NCBI GenBank assembly: GCA_022768065.1
Contig: JALELS010000029.1
Span: 1 to 48,052 of the forward strand
DNA: 48,052 nt
Direction of reading: 5' to 3'
From: Ruminococcus sp.
GTDB taxonomy: Bacteria > Bacillota > Clostridia > Oscillospirales > Acutalibacteraceae
The position numbers and the translations under genes are program-made. A model generated the notes under the pieces. That model saw only the letters and a list, made by a program, of their open reading frames with translations. It had not been told where the DNA came from and searched no databases. Positions 15,916 to 24,351 of the stretch are shown here, one piece after another (within the stretch, counting starts at the first letter, position 1; every line of letters starts with the position of its first letter).

Positions 15916-16792
15916 TCTTATCAGAAGGAACAGCAAACTGTTTTTCAAAGATAAGGCAATGTTTTTTACTTCACTTATAACTCCGATTATATTGCTTATT
16001 TTATACACAACTTTTCTCGGAAATGTATATAAGCAAAGCTTTTTATCCGCAATACCGACAGGCTTTGAACTGTCGGAAAAACTTATAAATGCGGTCGTTG
16101 CAGGCCAGCTTGTGTCATCACTTCTTGCCGTATGCTGCGTAACTGTTTCGTTTTGTTCAAATATGCTTATGGTACAGGATAAAGTCAGCGGCGCACGTGC
16201 CGATTTAACCGTAACTCCTGTAAAAAGATCAACGCTTGCCGTAAGCTACTATATCTCGACGCTTATTTCCACACTTACTATATGCGTTGCGGCTTCAGGT
16301 ATCTGTTTTATTTATTTGGCAAATATAGGCTGGTATCTTTCATTTAAAGAGACGGTTTTATTCTTACTCGATGTGATATTGCTTGTAATGTTCGGAACGG
16401 CTCTTAGCTCTATAATCAACTTCTTTTTAAACTCACAAGGTCAGATTTCCGCGGTTGGAACCGTAGTCAGCGCAGGATACGGATTTGTCTGCGGCGCATA
16501 TATGCCTGTTTCCAGCTTTTCTGCCGGTCTGCAAAAGGTTATTTCATTTTTGCCGGGTACATACGGCACGGGACTTTTACGCAATCACGCTTTAAACGGC
16601 GTTTTCAGGGAATTATCCGAAATGGGTATGCCGAATGAATTTATTACCGTCTTTAAAGACAGCATTGACTGTAACTTGTACTTTTTTGATAAATGCGTCA
16701 GCGTAGAAGCGATGTACGCCGTATTATGTTGTTCGGTAATTGTGCTGGTGTTAGCATATGTTATATTAAATGCTGCTGTTAAGAAAAGATAA
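15899..16792 (+). CDS. ABC-2 type permease
   Basis: A 297-residue membrane protein with an N-terminal cytoplasmic stretch (LGNLIRRNSKLFFKDKAMFFTSLITPIILL) followed by about six helices, the standard ABC-2 permease layout. It pairs with the ATPase whose gene it overlaps. GGAGG at 15886-15890 gives spacing of eight to the ATG at 15899. The in-frame starts upstream would extend it into the ATPase gene and are rejected. A bidirectional terminator follows. Confidence 0.9.
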   Translation: MMGLGNLIRRNSKLFFKDKAMFFTSLITPIILLILYTTFLGNVYKQSFLSAIPTGFELSEKLINAVVAGQLVSSLLAVCCVTVSFCSNMLMVQDKVSGARADLTVTPVKRSTLAVSYYISTLISTLTICVAASGICFIYLANIGWYLSFKETVLFLLDVILLVMFGTALSSIINFFLNSQGQISAVGTVVSAGYGFVCGAYMPVSSFSAGLQKVISFLPGTYGTGLLRNHALNGVFRELSEMGMPNEFITVFKDSIDCNLYFFDKCVSVEAMYAVLCCSVIVLVLAYVILNAAVKKR

Positions 16793-16825
16793 ATAAATTT
16801 TTTAAATTGTTATATCCGAATATAT

Positions 16826-16868
16826 AAAAAGGTCACGGTAACTCAAATTTGCTACCGTGGCCTTTTTT
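16826..16868. terminator. Bidirectional terminator between the ABC exporter and oadB
   Basis: AAAAAGGTCACGGTA pairs with TACCGTGGCCTTTTT and has A/T runs on both sides. It sits between convergent genes. Confidence 0.88.
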
Positions 16869-16880
16869 ATAATTGAATAA

Positions 16881-18077
16881 TTATTTGCCGAAAGTAAGAA
16901 GTAAATATCCGGCTGCAACAGCAGAACCGATAACACCTGCAACATTCGGTCCCATAGCGTGCATCAAAAGGAAGTTGGAGGGATTATATTTTCTTCCCTC
17001 AACCTGAGATACACGAGCCGCCATAGGAACAGCCGAAACACCTGCGGAACCTATAAGGGGATTGACTTTACCGTGAGTTATGAGGTTCATAAGTTTGCCA
17101 AACAATACGCCGCCTGCGGTTGAGAACGCAAATGCGACAAGACCGATTACTATTACAAGTATAGTCTTTGTAGCGAGGAATGTTTTGCCTTCTGCTGTGG
17201 CACCTACGGTAGTACCGAGCATTATAGTTACGATATTGCAAAGGGAATTCTGTGCGGTATCGCTGAGACGATCGGTTACGCCGCATTCTTTAAAGAGGTT
17301 GCCGAGCATAAACATACCGATAAGCGGAGCAACCGACGGAAGAACAAGAACGCAAAGAACTGTAACAACAATCGGGAAAATTATCTTTTCTGTTTTGCTG
17401 ACGGTTCTGAGCTGATCCATCTTGATTTCGCGCTCTTTTTTGGTAGTTAAAAGCTTCATAATAGGGGGCTGAATCAGCGGTATAAGAGCCATATAAGAAT
17501 ATGCCGCAACAGCAATAGGTCCTAATAATTGCGGTGCGAGTTTACTGGTTAAATAAATTGCTGTCGGTCCGTCGGCACCGCCGATGATAGCGATTGAAGC
17601 GGCCTCCTGAGGTGTAAAACCTTCGAAGCCGGGAATAAGGTTGGTTGCAATGGAAATAAGAAAAGCAACATATATACCAAGCTGAGCAGCAGCACCGAGA
17701 AGAAGACTTGAGGGATTCGCAAGAAGCGGTCCGAAGTCGGTCATAGCACCTACGCCCATAAAGATAAGGCAGGGGAATATACTCGATTTAACACCTGCGT
17801 AAATCAGTCGCAGAACGCCCGTATCATACCAATGGGCACCCTCAACCACTTGACCGCTGTATGACGACATCATAAGCGGATCATACATAATATCCGGATA
17901 TATGTTAACAAGCAACATACCGAAAGCGATGGGAACCAAGAGAAGCGGTTCAAATTTCTTAACAATAGCCAAATATAAAAGAACAAAGGAGAATAAAATC
18001 ATAACCCAGTTTTGCCAGGATAATGATACAAAGCCGGAGCTTTGAAATATCTCCACCAAAGCATTTACAACAGACAT
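16881..18077 (-). CDS. oadB: Na+-translocating decarboxylase beta subunit
   Basis: A 398-residue, very hydrophobic protein, the membrane subunit that decarboxylates carboxybiotin and pumps Na+ outward. [39 protein letters not shown] contains the conserved GGADGPT loop with the aspartate essential for Na+ transport, and the C-terminal [43 protein letters not shown] block is also typical. It is last in the operon, 12 bases after the biotin carrier. The whole set gives a decarboxylation-driven sodium pump, probably for oxaloacetate or another dicarboxylic acid intermediate. Confidence 0.94.
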   Translation of the reverse strand: MSVVNALVEIFQSSGFVSLSWQNWVMILFSFVLLYLAIVKKFEPLLLVPIAFGMLLVNIYPDIMYDPLMMSSYSGQVVEGAHWYDTGVLRLIYAGVKSSIFPCLIFMGVGAMTDFGPLLANPSSLLLGAAAQLGIYVAFLISIATNLIPGFEGFTPQEAASIAIIGGADGPTAIYLTSKLAPQLLGPIAVAAYSYMALIPLIQPPIMKLLTTKKEREIKMDQLRTVSKTEKIIFPIVVTVLCVLVLPSVAPLIGMFMLGNLFKECGVTDRLSDTAQNSLCNIVTIMLGTTVGATAEGKTFLATKTILVIVIGLVAFAFSTAGGVLFGKLMNLITHGKVNPLIGSAGVSAVPMAARVSQVEGRKYNPSNFLLMHAMGPNVAGVIGSAVAAGYLLLTFGK

Positions 18078-18089
18078 TTATTGACCTCC

Positions 18090-18470
18090 TCAGTTCAAAT
18101 AAGCAAGGACGTCATCAGTTGCAACCGAGCTGCCTTTTGCGGTTACAATCTGTGAAACTGTACCGTCTGAGGGGGCTACAATTTCATTTTCCATCTTCAT
18201 TGCTTCAAGAATAAACATAATGTCACCGGCCTTAACGCTCTGACCTGCGGTAACATTTACTTTAAGTATTGTTCCCGGCATGGGAGCCTTAACAGCGGTT
18301 CCGCTTCCTGAAACAGGAGCGGGTGCGGCAGCAGGTGCCGAGGGCTGTGCAGCCACAGGTGCTGCCGGAGCAGGAGCTGCGGTAGGTGCAACGTTTGTTA
18401 CTATTGCCTCACTCAACTCGTCAACTTCGACTTCATAGTCTTTTCCGTTTAAAGTAACTACATATTTCAT
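18090..18470 (-). CDS. Biotin carrier subunit of the Na+-translocating decarboxylase
   Basis: A 126-residue protein with a short N-terminal domain (MKYVVTLNGKDYEVEVDEL), an Ala/Pro-rich flexible linker (about 28-53) and a biotinyl domain with the attachment lysine K92 in EAMKMEN. It carries CO2 from the carboxyltransferase subunit to the membrane subunit. In many oxaloacetate decarboxylases this domain is fused to the alpha subunit. Here it is a separate polypeptide, as in glutaconyl- or methylmalonyl-CoA decarboxylases. Spacings to its neighbours are 12 bases on each side, fitting one operon. Confidence 0.93.
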   Translation of the reverse strand: MKYVVTLNGKDYEVEVDELSEAIVTNVAPTAAPAPAAPVAAQPSAPAAAPAPVSGSGTAVKAPMPGTILKVNVTAGQSVKAGDIMFILEAMKMENEIVAPSDGTVSQIVTAKGSSVATDDVLAYLN

Positions 18471-18482
18471 ATTGTTAACCCC

Positions 18483-18845
18483 TTACTTGTTTTCTATAAG
18501 CTTAATTGAATTGAATTTTAATCTGTTCAAAGGAACTCCGCTTTCTTTGCTGACTATTGCCATAATTACGGCTGCAGTCTTTTCGTCGGTCTTATAAAGA
18601 TCCAATGTTCCCAATGTCTGATTTTCCGGAAGAGCAACACCGCCTTGGGGTTTTACATCTTCTTTAACGGCATCGGATTTTTTTGCATTCTTTGCATTCG
18701 GATCCTTTACGAACAATCTGATGAGCTTAGAAAGAAGCTGAACAAGAACTGCCAAAACAACAAGGACAATGAATACAACTACAATGCCGGTTATTGAAAC
18801 ATTAAGAGCTTCACCTAAGGACATAACACTGTCTAATAAATTCAT
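18483..18845 (-). CDS. Decarboxylase gamma/delta-type membrane subunit (OadG family)
   Basis: A 120-residue protein with one membrane helix (about 18-44, ITGIVVVFIVLVVLAVLVQLL), a lysine-rich cytoplasmic stretch and a C-terminal domain (TAAVIMAIVSKESGVPLNRLKFNSIKLIE) typical of OadG/MmdD proteins. It holds the soluble carboxyltransferase on the membrane complex and assists assembly. It lies between the alpha-subunit and biotin-carrier genes. Confidence 0.88.
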   Translation of the reverse strand: MNLLDSVMSLGEALNVSITGIVVVFIVLVVLAVLVQLLSKLIRLFVKDPNAKNAKKSDAVKEDVKPQGGVALPENQTLGTLDLYKTDEKTAAVIMAIVSKESGVPLNRLKFNSIKLIENK

Positions 18846-18856
18846 CTTAACACCCC

Positions 18857-20236
18857 TTAGTCAATTCTTTTTATTGAATACTTAAAAGTATTTTTTGCTT
18901 TTTCTTCGCGCTTATCAAAAAATGCTTCAGCCTGAGTCGGGAATGCAATGTAAGAGAGTACATCTTCGTCGCTCTTTGCCTTTTCGCCGATTTCTTTTTT
19001 AGCTTTTTCAAAGCCGGGTTCAAGCGTGTCGGCAAATCTGCCCTTAATAGGCTCTTCATCGCCAAGAACCTTCTTCATAAGGTCCTTATCAATTTCGCCG
19101 GGGGCACGGCCGTATTCGCCCTTAATATAAGCTTTTACCTCTTTGGAAATGTTTTTATATCTTTCTCCGACAAGAACGTTTACCGTTGCCTGAACACCGA
19201 CCATCTGGCTCATAGGTGTTACAAGCGGGGGATAACCGAGATCTTTCCTGACCTTGGGAGTTTCAAGAAGAACATCATTGAACTTATCCATCTTATTCTG
19301 CGCGGTAAGCTGTGCCACAAGGTTCGAGAGCATTCCGCCGGGAATTTGATAATTAAGTGCATTTGTGTCGGTTGAAAGCACAAGCGGATTTAAAGTACCT
19401 TTTTTAAGGTATTCATCTTTTATCGGTTTGAAGAAGTCGTTGATTTCTTTAAGAACAGAGAGATCAAGATCAACGTCATAGCCTTCCTGCTTCAGCGCAT
19501 ATGCCATAGTTTCCGTAGGCGCCTGTGAAGTGCCGCCCGAGAATGAAGAGATAGCGGTATCGATTACGTCGCATCCGGCTTCAACAGCTTTCTGAAGTGT
19601 AAGCATACCGAGTCCGGTAGTACAATGCGTATGAAGAATGATGGGAGTTTTGACATTTTCCTTAAGAGCTTTTACCATATCGTAAGCTTCATTCGGACCT
19701 AAAATGCCTGCCATATCTTTAATGCATATAGTCTGGCAACCGAGCTCTTCCATCTGCTTAGCAAGCTTAATATACGATTCAAGATTGTGTATAGGGCTTT
19801 GAGTATAGCAAATTGCGCCGGAAGCTATCGCGCCGTTCTTTAAAGTTTCGTCAACTGCAACTTCAATATTTCTTACGTCGTTAAGAGCGTCAAATATTCT
19901 TATAATATCAATACCGTTTTCAATTGATTTCTTAACGAACATTCTTACCACATCATCAGGATAATGGTGATATCCGAGCAAATTTTGACCTCTTAAAAGC
20001 ATCTGAAGCTTTGTATTGGGGCATTTTGCTCTGATTTTACGGAGCCTTTCCCACGGATCTTCGTCGAGGTAACGAAGACAGGAATCAAATGTTGCACCAC
20101 CCCAGCATTCAAGTGAATAATAACCCGCTTTATCCATTGTTTCAAGAATGCCGTCAAATTCGGAGTAGGGCAATCTCGTCGCAATAAGAGACTGATTGGC
20201 GTCTCTTAAAACGGTTTCAGTAAACTGTACTTTCAT
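18857..20236 (-). CDS. oadA: Biotin-dependent carboxyltransferase, oxaloacetate decarboxylase alpha subunit type
   Basis: A 459-residue protein with the pyruvate-carboxylase-like TIM barrel. TETVLRDANQSLIATR carries the metal-binding aspartate, CIKDMAGIL the lysine carbamylated in relatives and LHTHCTTGLGM the metal-binding histidines. A PYC_OADA-like C-terminal domain follows (PPLVTPMSQMVGVQA, GRAPGEIDKDL). It lacks the fused biotin domain, which is encoded separately at 18090-18470. It moves the carboxyl group of oxaloacetate, or a close relative, onto biotin. The ATG at 20236 has GGAGG eight bases upstream; the in-frame TTG at 20251 overlaps that site and is rejected. It opens the four-gene operon. 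Confidence 0.92.
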   Translation of the reverse strand: MKVQFTETVLRDANQSLIATRLPYSEFDGILETMDKAGYYSLECWGGATFDSCLRYLDEDPWERLRKIRAKCPNTKLQMLLRGQNLLGYHHYPDDVVRMFVKKSIENGIDIIRIFDALNDVRNIEVAVDETLKNGAIASGAICYTQSPIHNLESYIKLAKQMEELGCQTICIKDMAGILGPNEAYDMVKALKENVKTPIILHTHCTTGLGMLTLQKAVEAGCDVIDTAISSFSGGTSQAPTETMAYALKQEGYDVDLDLSVLKEINDFFKPIKDEYLKKGTLNPLVLSTDTNALNYQIPGGMLSNLVAQLTAQNKMDKFNDVLLETPKVRKDLGYPPLVTPMSQMVGVQATVNVLVGERYKNISKEVKAYIKGEYGRAPGEIDKDLMKKVLGDEEPIKGRFADTLEPGFEKAKKEIGEKAKSDEDVLSYIAFPTQAEAFFDKREEKAKNTFKYSIKRID

Positions 20237-20311
20237 ATATATTACCTCCAAAAAAGTAACAAATTAATAGCAAACACAATATAAAATCCAAATTGCTCCA
20301 ATTTAAAAATA

Positions 20312-20340
20312 ATTATACAATATATAGTTTTGTTTATCAA
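20312..20340 (-). promoter_or_regulatory. Promoter of the oad operon
   Basis: On the minus strand, TTGATA (20340-20335), 17 bases and TATAAT (20317-20312), about 70 bases upstream of oadA. Confidence 0.7.
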
Positions 20341-20377
20341 CACAAAAAATACATCATAAATAAATTTGGTTAAAAAG

Positions 20378-20411
20378 AAAAAAAGAGAGACTTTAGCGCC
20401 CCTCTTTTTTG
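20378..20411 (-). terminator. Terminator after the second ene-reductase gene
   Basis: On the minus strand, AAAAAGAG and CTCTTTTT pair around a GC-richer loop and are followed by a long T run. The stem is AT-rich, so it is weaker than the other terminators here. Confidence 0.55.
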
Positions 20412-20440
20412 TTAATATTATAACGATATATAATTTTGAG

Positions 20441-22513
20441 TTAAATATTCTTACAAAGTTCGTATGCCTGCGACGTTGCGTCTGCAATTCTGCCGGTCCT
20501 TTCGGCATCACCGATGAGATAAACATTTTTTAATTTACCGCTGATCTCATTGTAAAGCTCGTTTTCGGGTTTTACTCCGAGAGAAAGAACCACATAATCA
20601 GCATCTACCAAAAGTATGTTTTCTGTGTTTACTTTATTAAGCGCTATACCTCTGTCGGTAATTTCCGTAAGTCTGTGCCCGACAATAAATTTAACACCGT
20701 GCGATTTCAGTCTCGGCATACAATCGTCAATGTGCTGCATCCATGTACCTGGGGCTATCGTATCTGCCATTTCAACCACTGTAATATCGTTGCCGTTTTC
20801 CGCCAGCATTTCGGATGTTTCAAGACCTGTCATACCCGAACCTATAACCGCAACTTTCTTGTTTTTCAGAACTACCGAACCGTCAAGAATATCGGTTGTT
20901 GTATACACATTGTCTTTGTCTGAGCCCTTAATGGATTTCGGCTTTATCGCTTTACCGCCCGTGGCAATTATAACGGCATAAGGATTATATGACCTAATTA
21001 CACTTTCGTCGGCAGTTACATTATATTTTATTTCGGCACCGTAATGTGTTGCGTTTGTAACCAAATCCTCAATGCACCAATTGATTTTTTCCTTAAGAGG
21101 CGGCTTATTAGCAAGTTGCAGCTGCCCGCCGGGGAAGGCTTGTTTTTCGAGAACTATCGGTTTAAATCCTCGTTTCGCCAAAACCTCAGCACTCATAAGA
21201 CCTGCAGGACCGGCACCGACGATTACAACGGTTCTGCCGTTGCCGTTCACAATGGGGTGTTCCTTTTCTTTGCCCAATTTCGGATTTACGGAGCAGTGTG
21301 CGTGTGTTCCTTTATATGCGTTTTCCTGCATGCTTTCCATACAATAAAGGCAGCATATGCACCTTTTAATTTCATCTTCTTTACCTGCTTTTACCTTGTT
21401 TACCCAATGCGGATCAGCTATGTGCGTCCTTCCGAGGCAAACAAAGTCCTGTATGCCTTCTTCAAGCTGTTCCTCAGCCTGCTTAGGGGAGCGAATCAGA
21501 TTTGCTGCCATAACCGGAATTTTAACTTCCTTTTTTACAGCTGCCGCCATATACTTTCTCCAACCGGGCTCAAATGAGGTAGGCTCTAACCAATAATTAT
21601 ATGTATCATAACCTGCACAGGAAACATCAATGGCGTCAACGCCTTCTTTTTCGAGGGCCTTAGCCATTTTCACTCCGTCTTCAAGATTATAGCCTATTTG
21701 TGGCTTGCCGATCATTGAGTAGCATTCATCTACCGATAAGCGGACTACAATCGGGAAATCATTACCGCACGCTGCTTTAATTCCGCTGATAATGTCGGTT
21801 AAGAACTTCATTCTCTTTTCAAAAGTCCCGCCGTATTCATCATTTCGTGTGTTTGTATACGGACTCAAAAACTGCTGTATCAAATAGCCGTGTGCCGCGT
21901 GCAATTCTACACCGTCGGCACCTGCTTTTTGCGCACGGACGGCGCCGTTTATAAATTCGGTGATTACCTTTTTTATTTCTTTTACGGACATCTCTTTATT
22001 GAGGCTTTCCGCCGAATACGCTCTTGCACATTTGGACGGAGAATATGTACGGAGCACAAGGTCTTTCTGCATAAGCATTTTGCCTGCCGGTGCAACCTTG
22101 TAAAACATTTTATCGTAGAGCTTACCCATTATTTTTTCGGCACCTATCGAAACCGGTACGGTACCCATAAGGAGGCCCAGATTTTGCCTGCCCGGGTGGT
22201 GAAGCTGAATAAACATCTTACAGTCGTGAGAATGTACTCTGTGTATCATTTCCGCAAGAGGTTTTATGTGATAATCGTGGCTGATTGCAAGCTGAGCAAA
22301 TGCCGATGCTCCGCTGAAATCATCAACTCTTGTTATTTCTGTAATTATAAGTCCGGCACCGCCGATGGCGCGCTCCTCATAATAATCCATCATTTCCTTT
22401 GTGGGGCAACCGTTAAACTGACCGAAGCCAAGCATCATAGGCGGCATAACAACGCGGTTCTTAATCTGAACCTTACCGATATTCATAGGGGTAAAAAGCA
22501 TTTTGTAGTCCAT
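20441..22513 (-). CDS. Fe-S flavoenzyme, NADH:flavin oxidoreductase / enoate-reductase-like (second copy)
   Basis: A 690-residue Old Yellow Enzyme-type reductase with TIM barrel, Fe-S segment and FAD/NAD(P) domains. ELHAAHGYLIQQFLSPYTNTRNDEYGG is the standard active-site block. IVGAGPAGLMSAEVL and VIGSGMTGLETSEML are the dinucleotide-binding motifs. The cluster cysteines read CICCLYC, i.e. C-x2-C-x2-C as in trimethylamine dehydrogenase, with the fourth about 15 residues on in HCSVNP. It differs clearly from the enzyme at 2026-4077, so the two are paralogues with different substrates. It is monocistronic, with AGGAG upstream of the ATG at 22513. Reduction of an enoate or dienoyl substrate with NADH is likely; the substrate is unknown. 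Confidence 0.88.
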   Translation of the reverse strand: MDYKMLFTPMNIGKVQIKNRVVMPPMMLGFGQFNGCPTKEMMDYYEERAIGGAGLIITEITRVDDFSGASAFAQLAISHDYHIKPLAEMIHRVHSHDCKMFIQLHHPGRQNLGLLMGTVPVSIGAEKIMGKLYDKMFYKVAPAGKMLMQKDLVLRTYSPSKCARAYSAESLNKEMSVKEIKKVITEFINGAVRAQKAGADGVELHAAHGYLIQQFLSPYTNTRNDEYGGTFEKRMKFLTDIISGIKAACGNDFPIVVRLSVDECYSMIGKPQIGYNLEDGVKMAKALEKEGVDAIDVSCAGYDTYNYWLEPTSFEPGWRKYMAAAVKKEVKIPVMAANLIRSPKQAEEQLEEGIQDFVCLGRTHIADPHWVNKVKAGKEDEIKRCICCLYCMESMQENAYKGTHAHCSVNPKLGKEKEHPIVNGNGRTVVIVGAGPAGLMSAEVLAKRGFKPIVLEKQAFPGGQLQLANKPPLKEKINWCIEDLVTNATHYGAEIKYNVTADESVIRSYNPYAVIIATGGKAIKPKSIKGSDKDNVYTTTDILDGSVVLKNKKVAVIGSGMTGLETSEMLAENGNDITVVEMADTIAPGTWMQHIDDCMPRLKSHGVKFIVGHRLTEITDRGIALNKVNTENILLVDADYVVLSLGVKPENELYNEISGKLKNVYLIGDAERTGRIADATSQAYELCKNI

Positions 22514-22592
22514 TCTGGCACACTCCTAAACATTTTCCCAAAGGAAATTTATTTTCTTTATCTTAACATAAAAACCGGCTGTTAACAATGAT

Positions 22593-22958
22593 TTATTCTT
22601 TTTTTGCCGACCTAATAAGAGAAATAATACCCGACAGTATCAAAAATGCCGCAAATATCTTTCTGATAATCATACTGTTAAGATTTGTCAGCGCAATATT
22701 GCCTATAAATACACCTGCAATTCCGCCTAAGACCATCGGCCAAATAGACTTAAATTTAATGATTTTCTTTTTCGCATATACAATTACCGATACTAAAGCG
22801 CAGGGGAGAAATAGCATTAAATTCAGCCCCTGGGCGCTAAGCTGATCGGTATCGGTAAAAAACGTCAGATATAAAATATATAAACTTCCGCCGCCGAGTC
22901 CCATAGAAGCTATTACGGAAGAAATAAAAACAGCGACTAAATTCCAAAAACCGTTCAT
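22593..22958 (-). CDS. Half-size TauE/SafE (TSUP) permease, C-terminal-half type
   Basis: A 121-residue protein with four hydrophobic helices and the TSUP glycine motif SVIASMGLGGGSLYILYL. It corresponds to one half of a normal TSUP permease. Its ATG overlaps the stop of the partner gene at 22955-23314 by four bases (ATGA), so the halves are made together and presumably form a heterodimer equal to one full carrier. Both frames are intact and have their own starts, which argues against a simple recent frameshift. Substrate is probably a sulfur or organic anion. Confidence 0.82.
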   Translation of the reverse strand: MNGFWNLVAVFISSVIASMGLGGGSLYILYLTFFTDTDQLSAQGLNLMLFLPCALVSVIVYAKKKIIKFKSIWPMVLGGIAGVFIGNIALTNLNSMIIRKIFAAFLILSGIISLIRSAKKE

Positions 22959-23314
22959 TTAAAAAACAACCTTATTCCTGCCCATATCATAAGCAATGAA
23001 AACGCAACGGACAAAAATTTATTTGACAGTTTAGAAAAGATAACCGTGCCCGTAATCGCACCAAGCACTGAAACAGGCAGAATTTTCGGTATACTGTCGA
23101 AACCTGCAAACCCGTTTTTGACATACATATAAAATGATATTACGGTGAGGGGCAGAATAATGACTATTGTATTTGCCTGAGCCTGCTTTTGCGTCATACC
23201 GGTCATTTTAAGAATCGGAACAGAAATAATTCCGCCGCCCGCACCTAGAGTAATATTTATAATGCCAATCGGAATTCCGAATAAAAATTTCTTTAAGAAT
23301 TTTATATTTATCAC
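22955..23314 (-). CDS. Half-size TauE/SafE (TSUP) permease, N-terminal-half type
   Basis: A 119-residue protein with about four helices and the TSUP signature GIINITLGAGGGIISVPILKM. No ATG is available in frame; translation appears to start from GTG at 23314 with only a weak ribosome site. It is the first gene of a two-gene unit with the second half-permease. The paired-half arrangement mirrors the internal duplication in full-length TSUP proteins such as the one at 8314-9093. Confidence 0.8.
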   Translation of the reverse strand: MINIKFLKKFLFGIPIGIINITLGAGGGIISVPILKMTGMTQKQAQANTIVIILPLTVISFYMYVKNGFAGFDSIPKILPVSVLGAITGTVIFSKLSNKFLSVAFSLLMIWAGIRLFFK

Positions 23315-23352
23315 CGATTTTATGTTTTGCCGTGTAAATATTATTATTCAGC

Positions 23353-23384
23353 AAAAAAACAGCGGAGTGAAAATTCACTCCGCC
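23353..23384 (-). terminator. Terminator after the unknown membrane-protein pair
   Basis: On the minus strand, GCGGAGTGAA pairs with TTCACTCCGC and is followed by seven Ts. Confidence 0.8.
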
Positions 23385-23402
23385 TGAAAACATTTTGTTA
23401 TT

Positions 23403-23723
23403 TTACTTGCTTTTTTTGTTAAACAACGCATCGCGAATAACTTTGTTCGGATCTTTTATAAGTAATACAATTACCCAAACAATCAGACCCAGAGCAACAA
23501 CGGAAAGACCTAAAAAAGCGTCATTCAACATATCTTCGGGAGCCGGAGAAAAATATGCGGCCTTTAACTCTGCATACTCAAAAACGGCATCCACAAACCA
23601 CATAATCGATGAACCCCAAAAGATATAGCAAAGAACATTAAGGCAATATTTTTTACGACCGGCACAAAAGTACCAAACAACGGTTGAAATAACCGCAGCA
23701 AATACACTGATAAGTAAGGTCAT
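23403..23723 (-). CDS. Membrane protein of unknown function
   Basis: A 106-residue protein with three probable helices (about 1-18, 28-46 and 70-92) and a basic C-terminal tail (KDPNKVIRDALFNKKSK). Its start overlaps the stop of the preceding gene by one base (TAATG), and a terminator lies 18 bases after its stop, so it forms a two-gene operon with the 137-residue protein. I do not recognise either family. The only neighbour of known function is divergently transcribed hypB. Confidence 0.7.
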   Translation of the reverse strand: MTLLISVFAAVISTVVWYFCAGRKKYCLNVLCYIFWGSSIMWFVDAVFEYAELKAAYFSPAPEDMLNDAFLGLSVVALGLIVWVIVLLIKDPNKVIRDALFNKKSK

Positions 23724-24136
23724 TATTCCCTGATTTCCTTTTCTTTGGAAAGTTTTGTTTCTTTAACCTTAACTGCTAAAAGCATAACGCCCCAAACAGC
23801 AGTAACCAGAAGGGACATTGCAACACCGACAGTTGCCATTTCGTGAAGCATTGTAGCCGCATCGGCAGCATTTGTCGCACCCGTAAGGAACGGGAAATAA
23901 GGTGTCAGCTCACCGTGCCACAGATGTTCAAAAGCAAGAAGCAAAACTCCGCCCCAAAGCAAATTGCGAAGCCAAGAAATCTTTCTTGAAACCGAAATTT
24001 TATACTCAGGAGCTTGAACAGCGCCCTCGGGGAGCTTGCACTCAAGCTTTTCCTGTGATTTTTCATGTTTTTTTGCGATTTGCACAGCTGCGGTTGCAAT
24101 AACAGCTTCTGCAACCGGTACTACGAAACAAGCCAT
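23723..24136 (-). CDS. Membrane protein of unknown function with histidines near its helices
   Basis: A 137-residue protein. A first hydrophobic segment (about 1-20) is followed by a polar, lysine- and glutamate-rich stretch, then helices at about 56-72 and 95-120. FEHLWHGELTPYFPF and MLHEMATVG place three histidines and several acids near the membrane, compatible with metal or cation binding but not proof of it. ACCGGAGGT upstream gives a good ribosome site. The TTGACA/TATCAT promoter at 24196-24224 serves this pair. No family recognised. Confidence 0.7.
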   Translation of the reverse strand: MACFVVPVAEAVIATAAVQIAKKHEKSQEKLECKLPEGAVQAPEYKISVSRKISWLRNLLWGGVLLLAFEHLWHGELTPYFPFLTGATNAADAATMLHEMATVGVAMSLLVTAVWGVMLLAVKVKETKLSKEKEIRE

Positions 24137-24195
24137 AAATTTACCTCCGGTAAAGTGAAATTTGAATGATAAAAGTTTATCAATACTTATTTATT

Positions 24196-24224
24196 ATGAT
24201 AATTCTTTAATGCTAATTTGTCAA
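24196..24224 (-). promoter_or_regulatory. Promoter of the unknown membrane-protein operon
   Basis: On the minus strand, TTGACA (24224-24219), 17 bases and TATCAT (24201-24196), about 60 bases upstream of the first start codon. Confidence 0.65.
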
Positions 24225-24290
24225 TTGAAAAATGTCTCAATCTTCATAAATAAACAGATTTTGCTGTTTTGACTTATTTTTTTATGATTA

Positions 24291-24320
24291 TTGACAATTG
24301 TGCGAATAAAAGCGTAAAAT
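24291..24320 (+). promoter_or_regulatory. Promoter of hypB
   Basis: TTGACA (24291-24296), 18 bases and TAAAAT (24315-24320), 31 bases before the ATG. It is back-to-back with the promoter at 24196-24224, so a single regulator bound between 24225 and 24290 could act on both. Confidence 0.65.
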
Positions 24321-24351
24321 ATATACAAATAAATTTTATCGGGTGAATGTT

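Noticed and set aside
21890-22585. Long plus-strand frame of 231 codons opposite the second ene-reductase
   Set aside because: It is the complement of a strongly conserved enzyme gene, has no ribosome site, and its composition (Cys, Arg, His and Tyr rich) is that of an antisense shadow.
23208-23393. Alternative minus-strand frame of 61 codons overlapping the N-half TSUP gene
   Set aside because: It overlaps the TSUP glycine motif in another frame and shows no membrane pattern or ribosome site.
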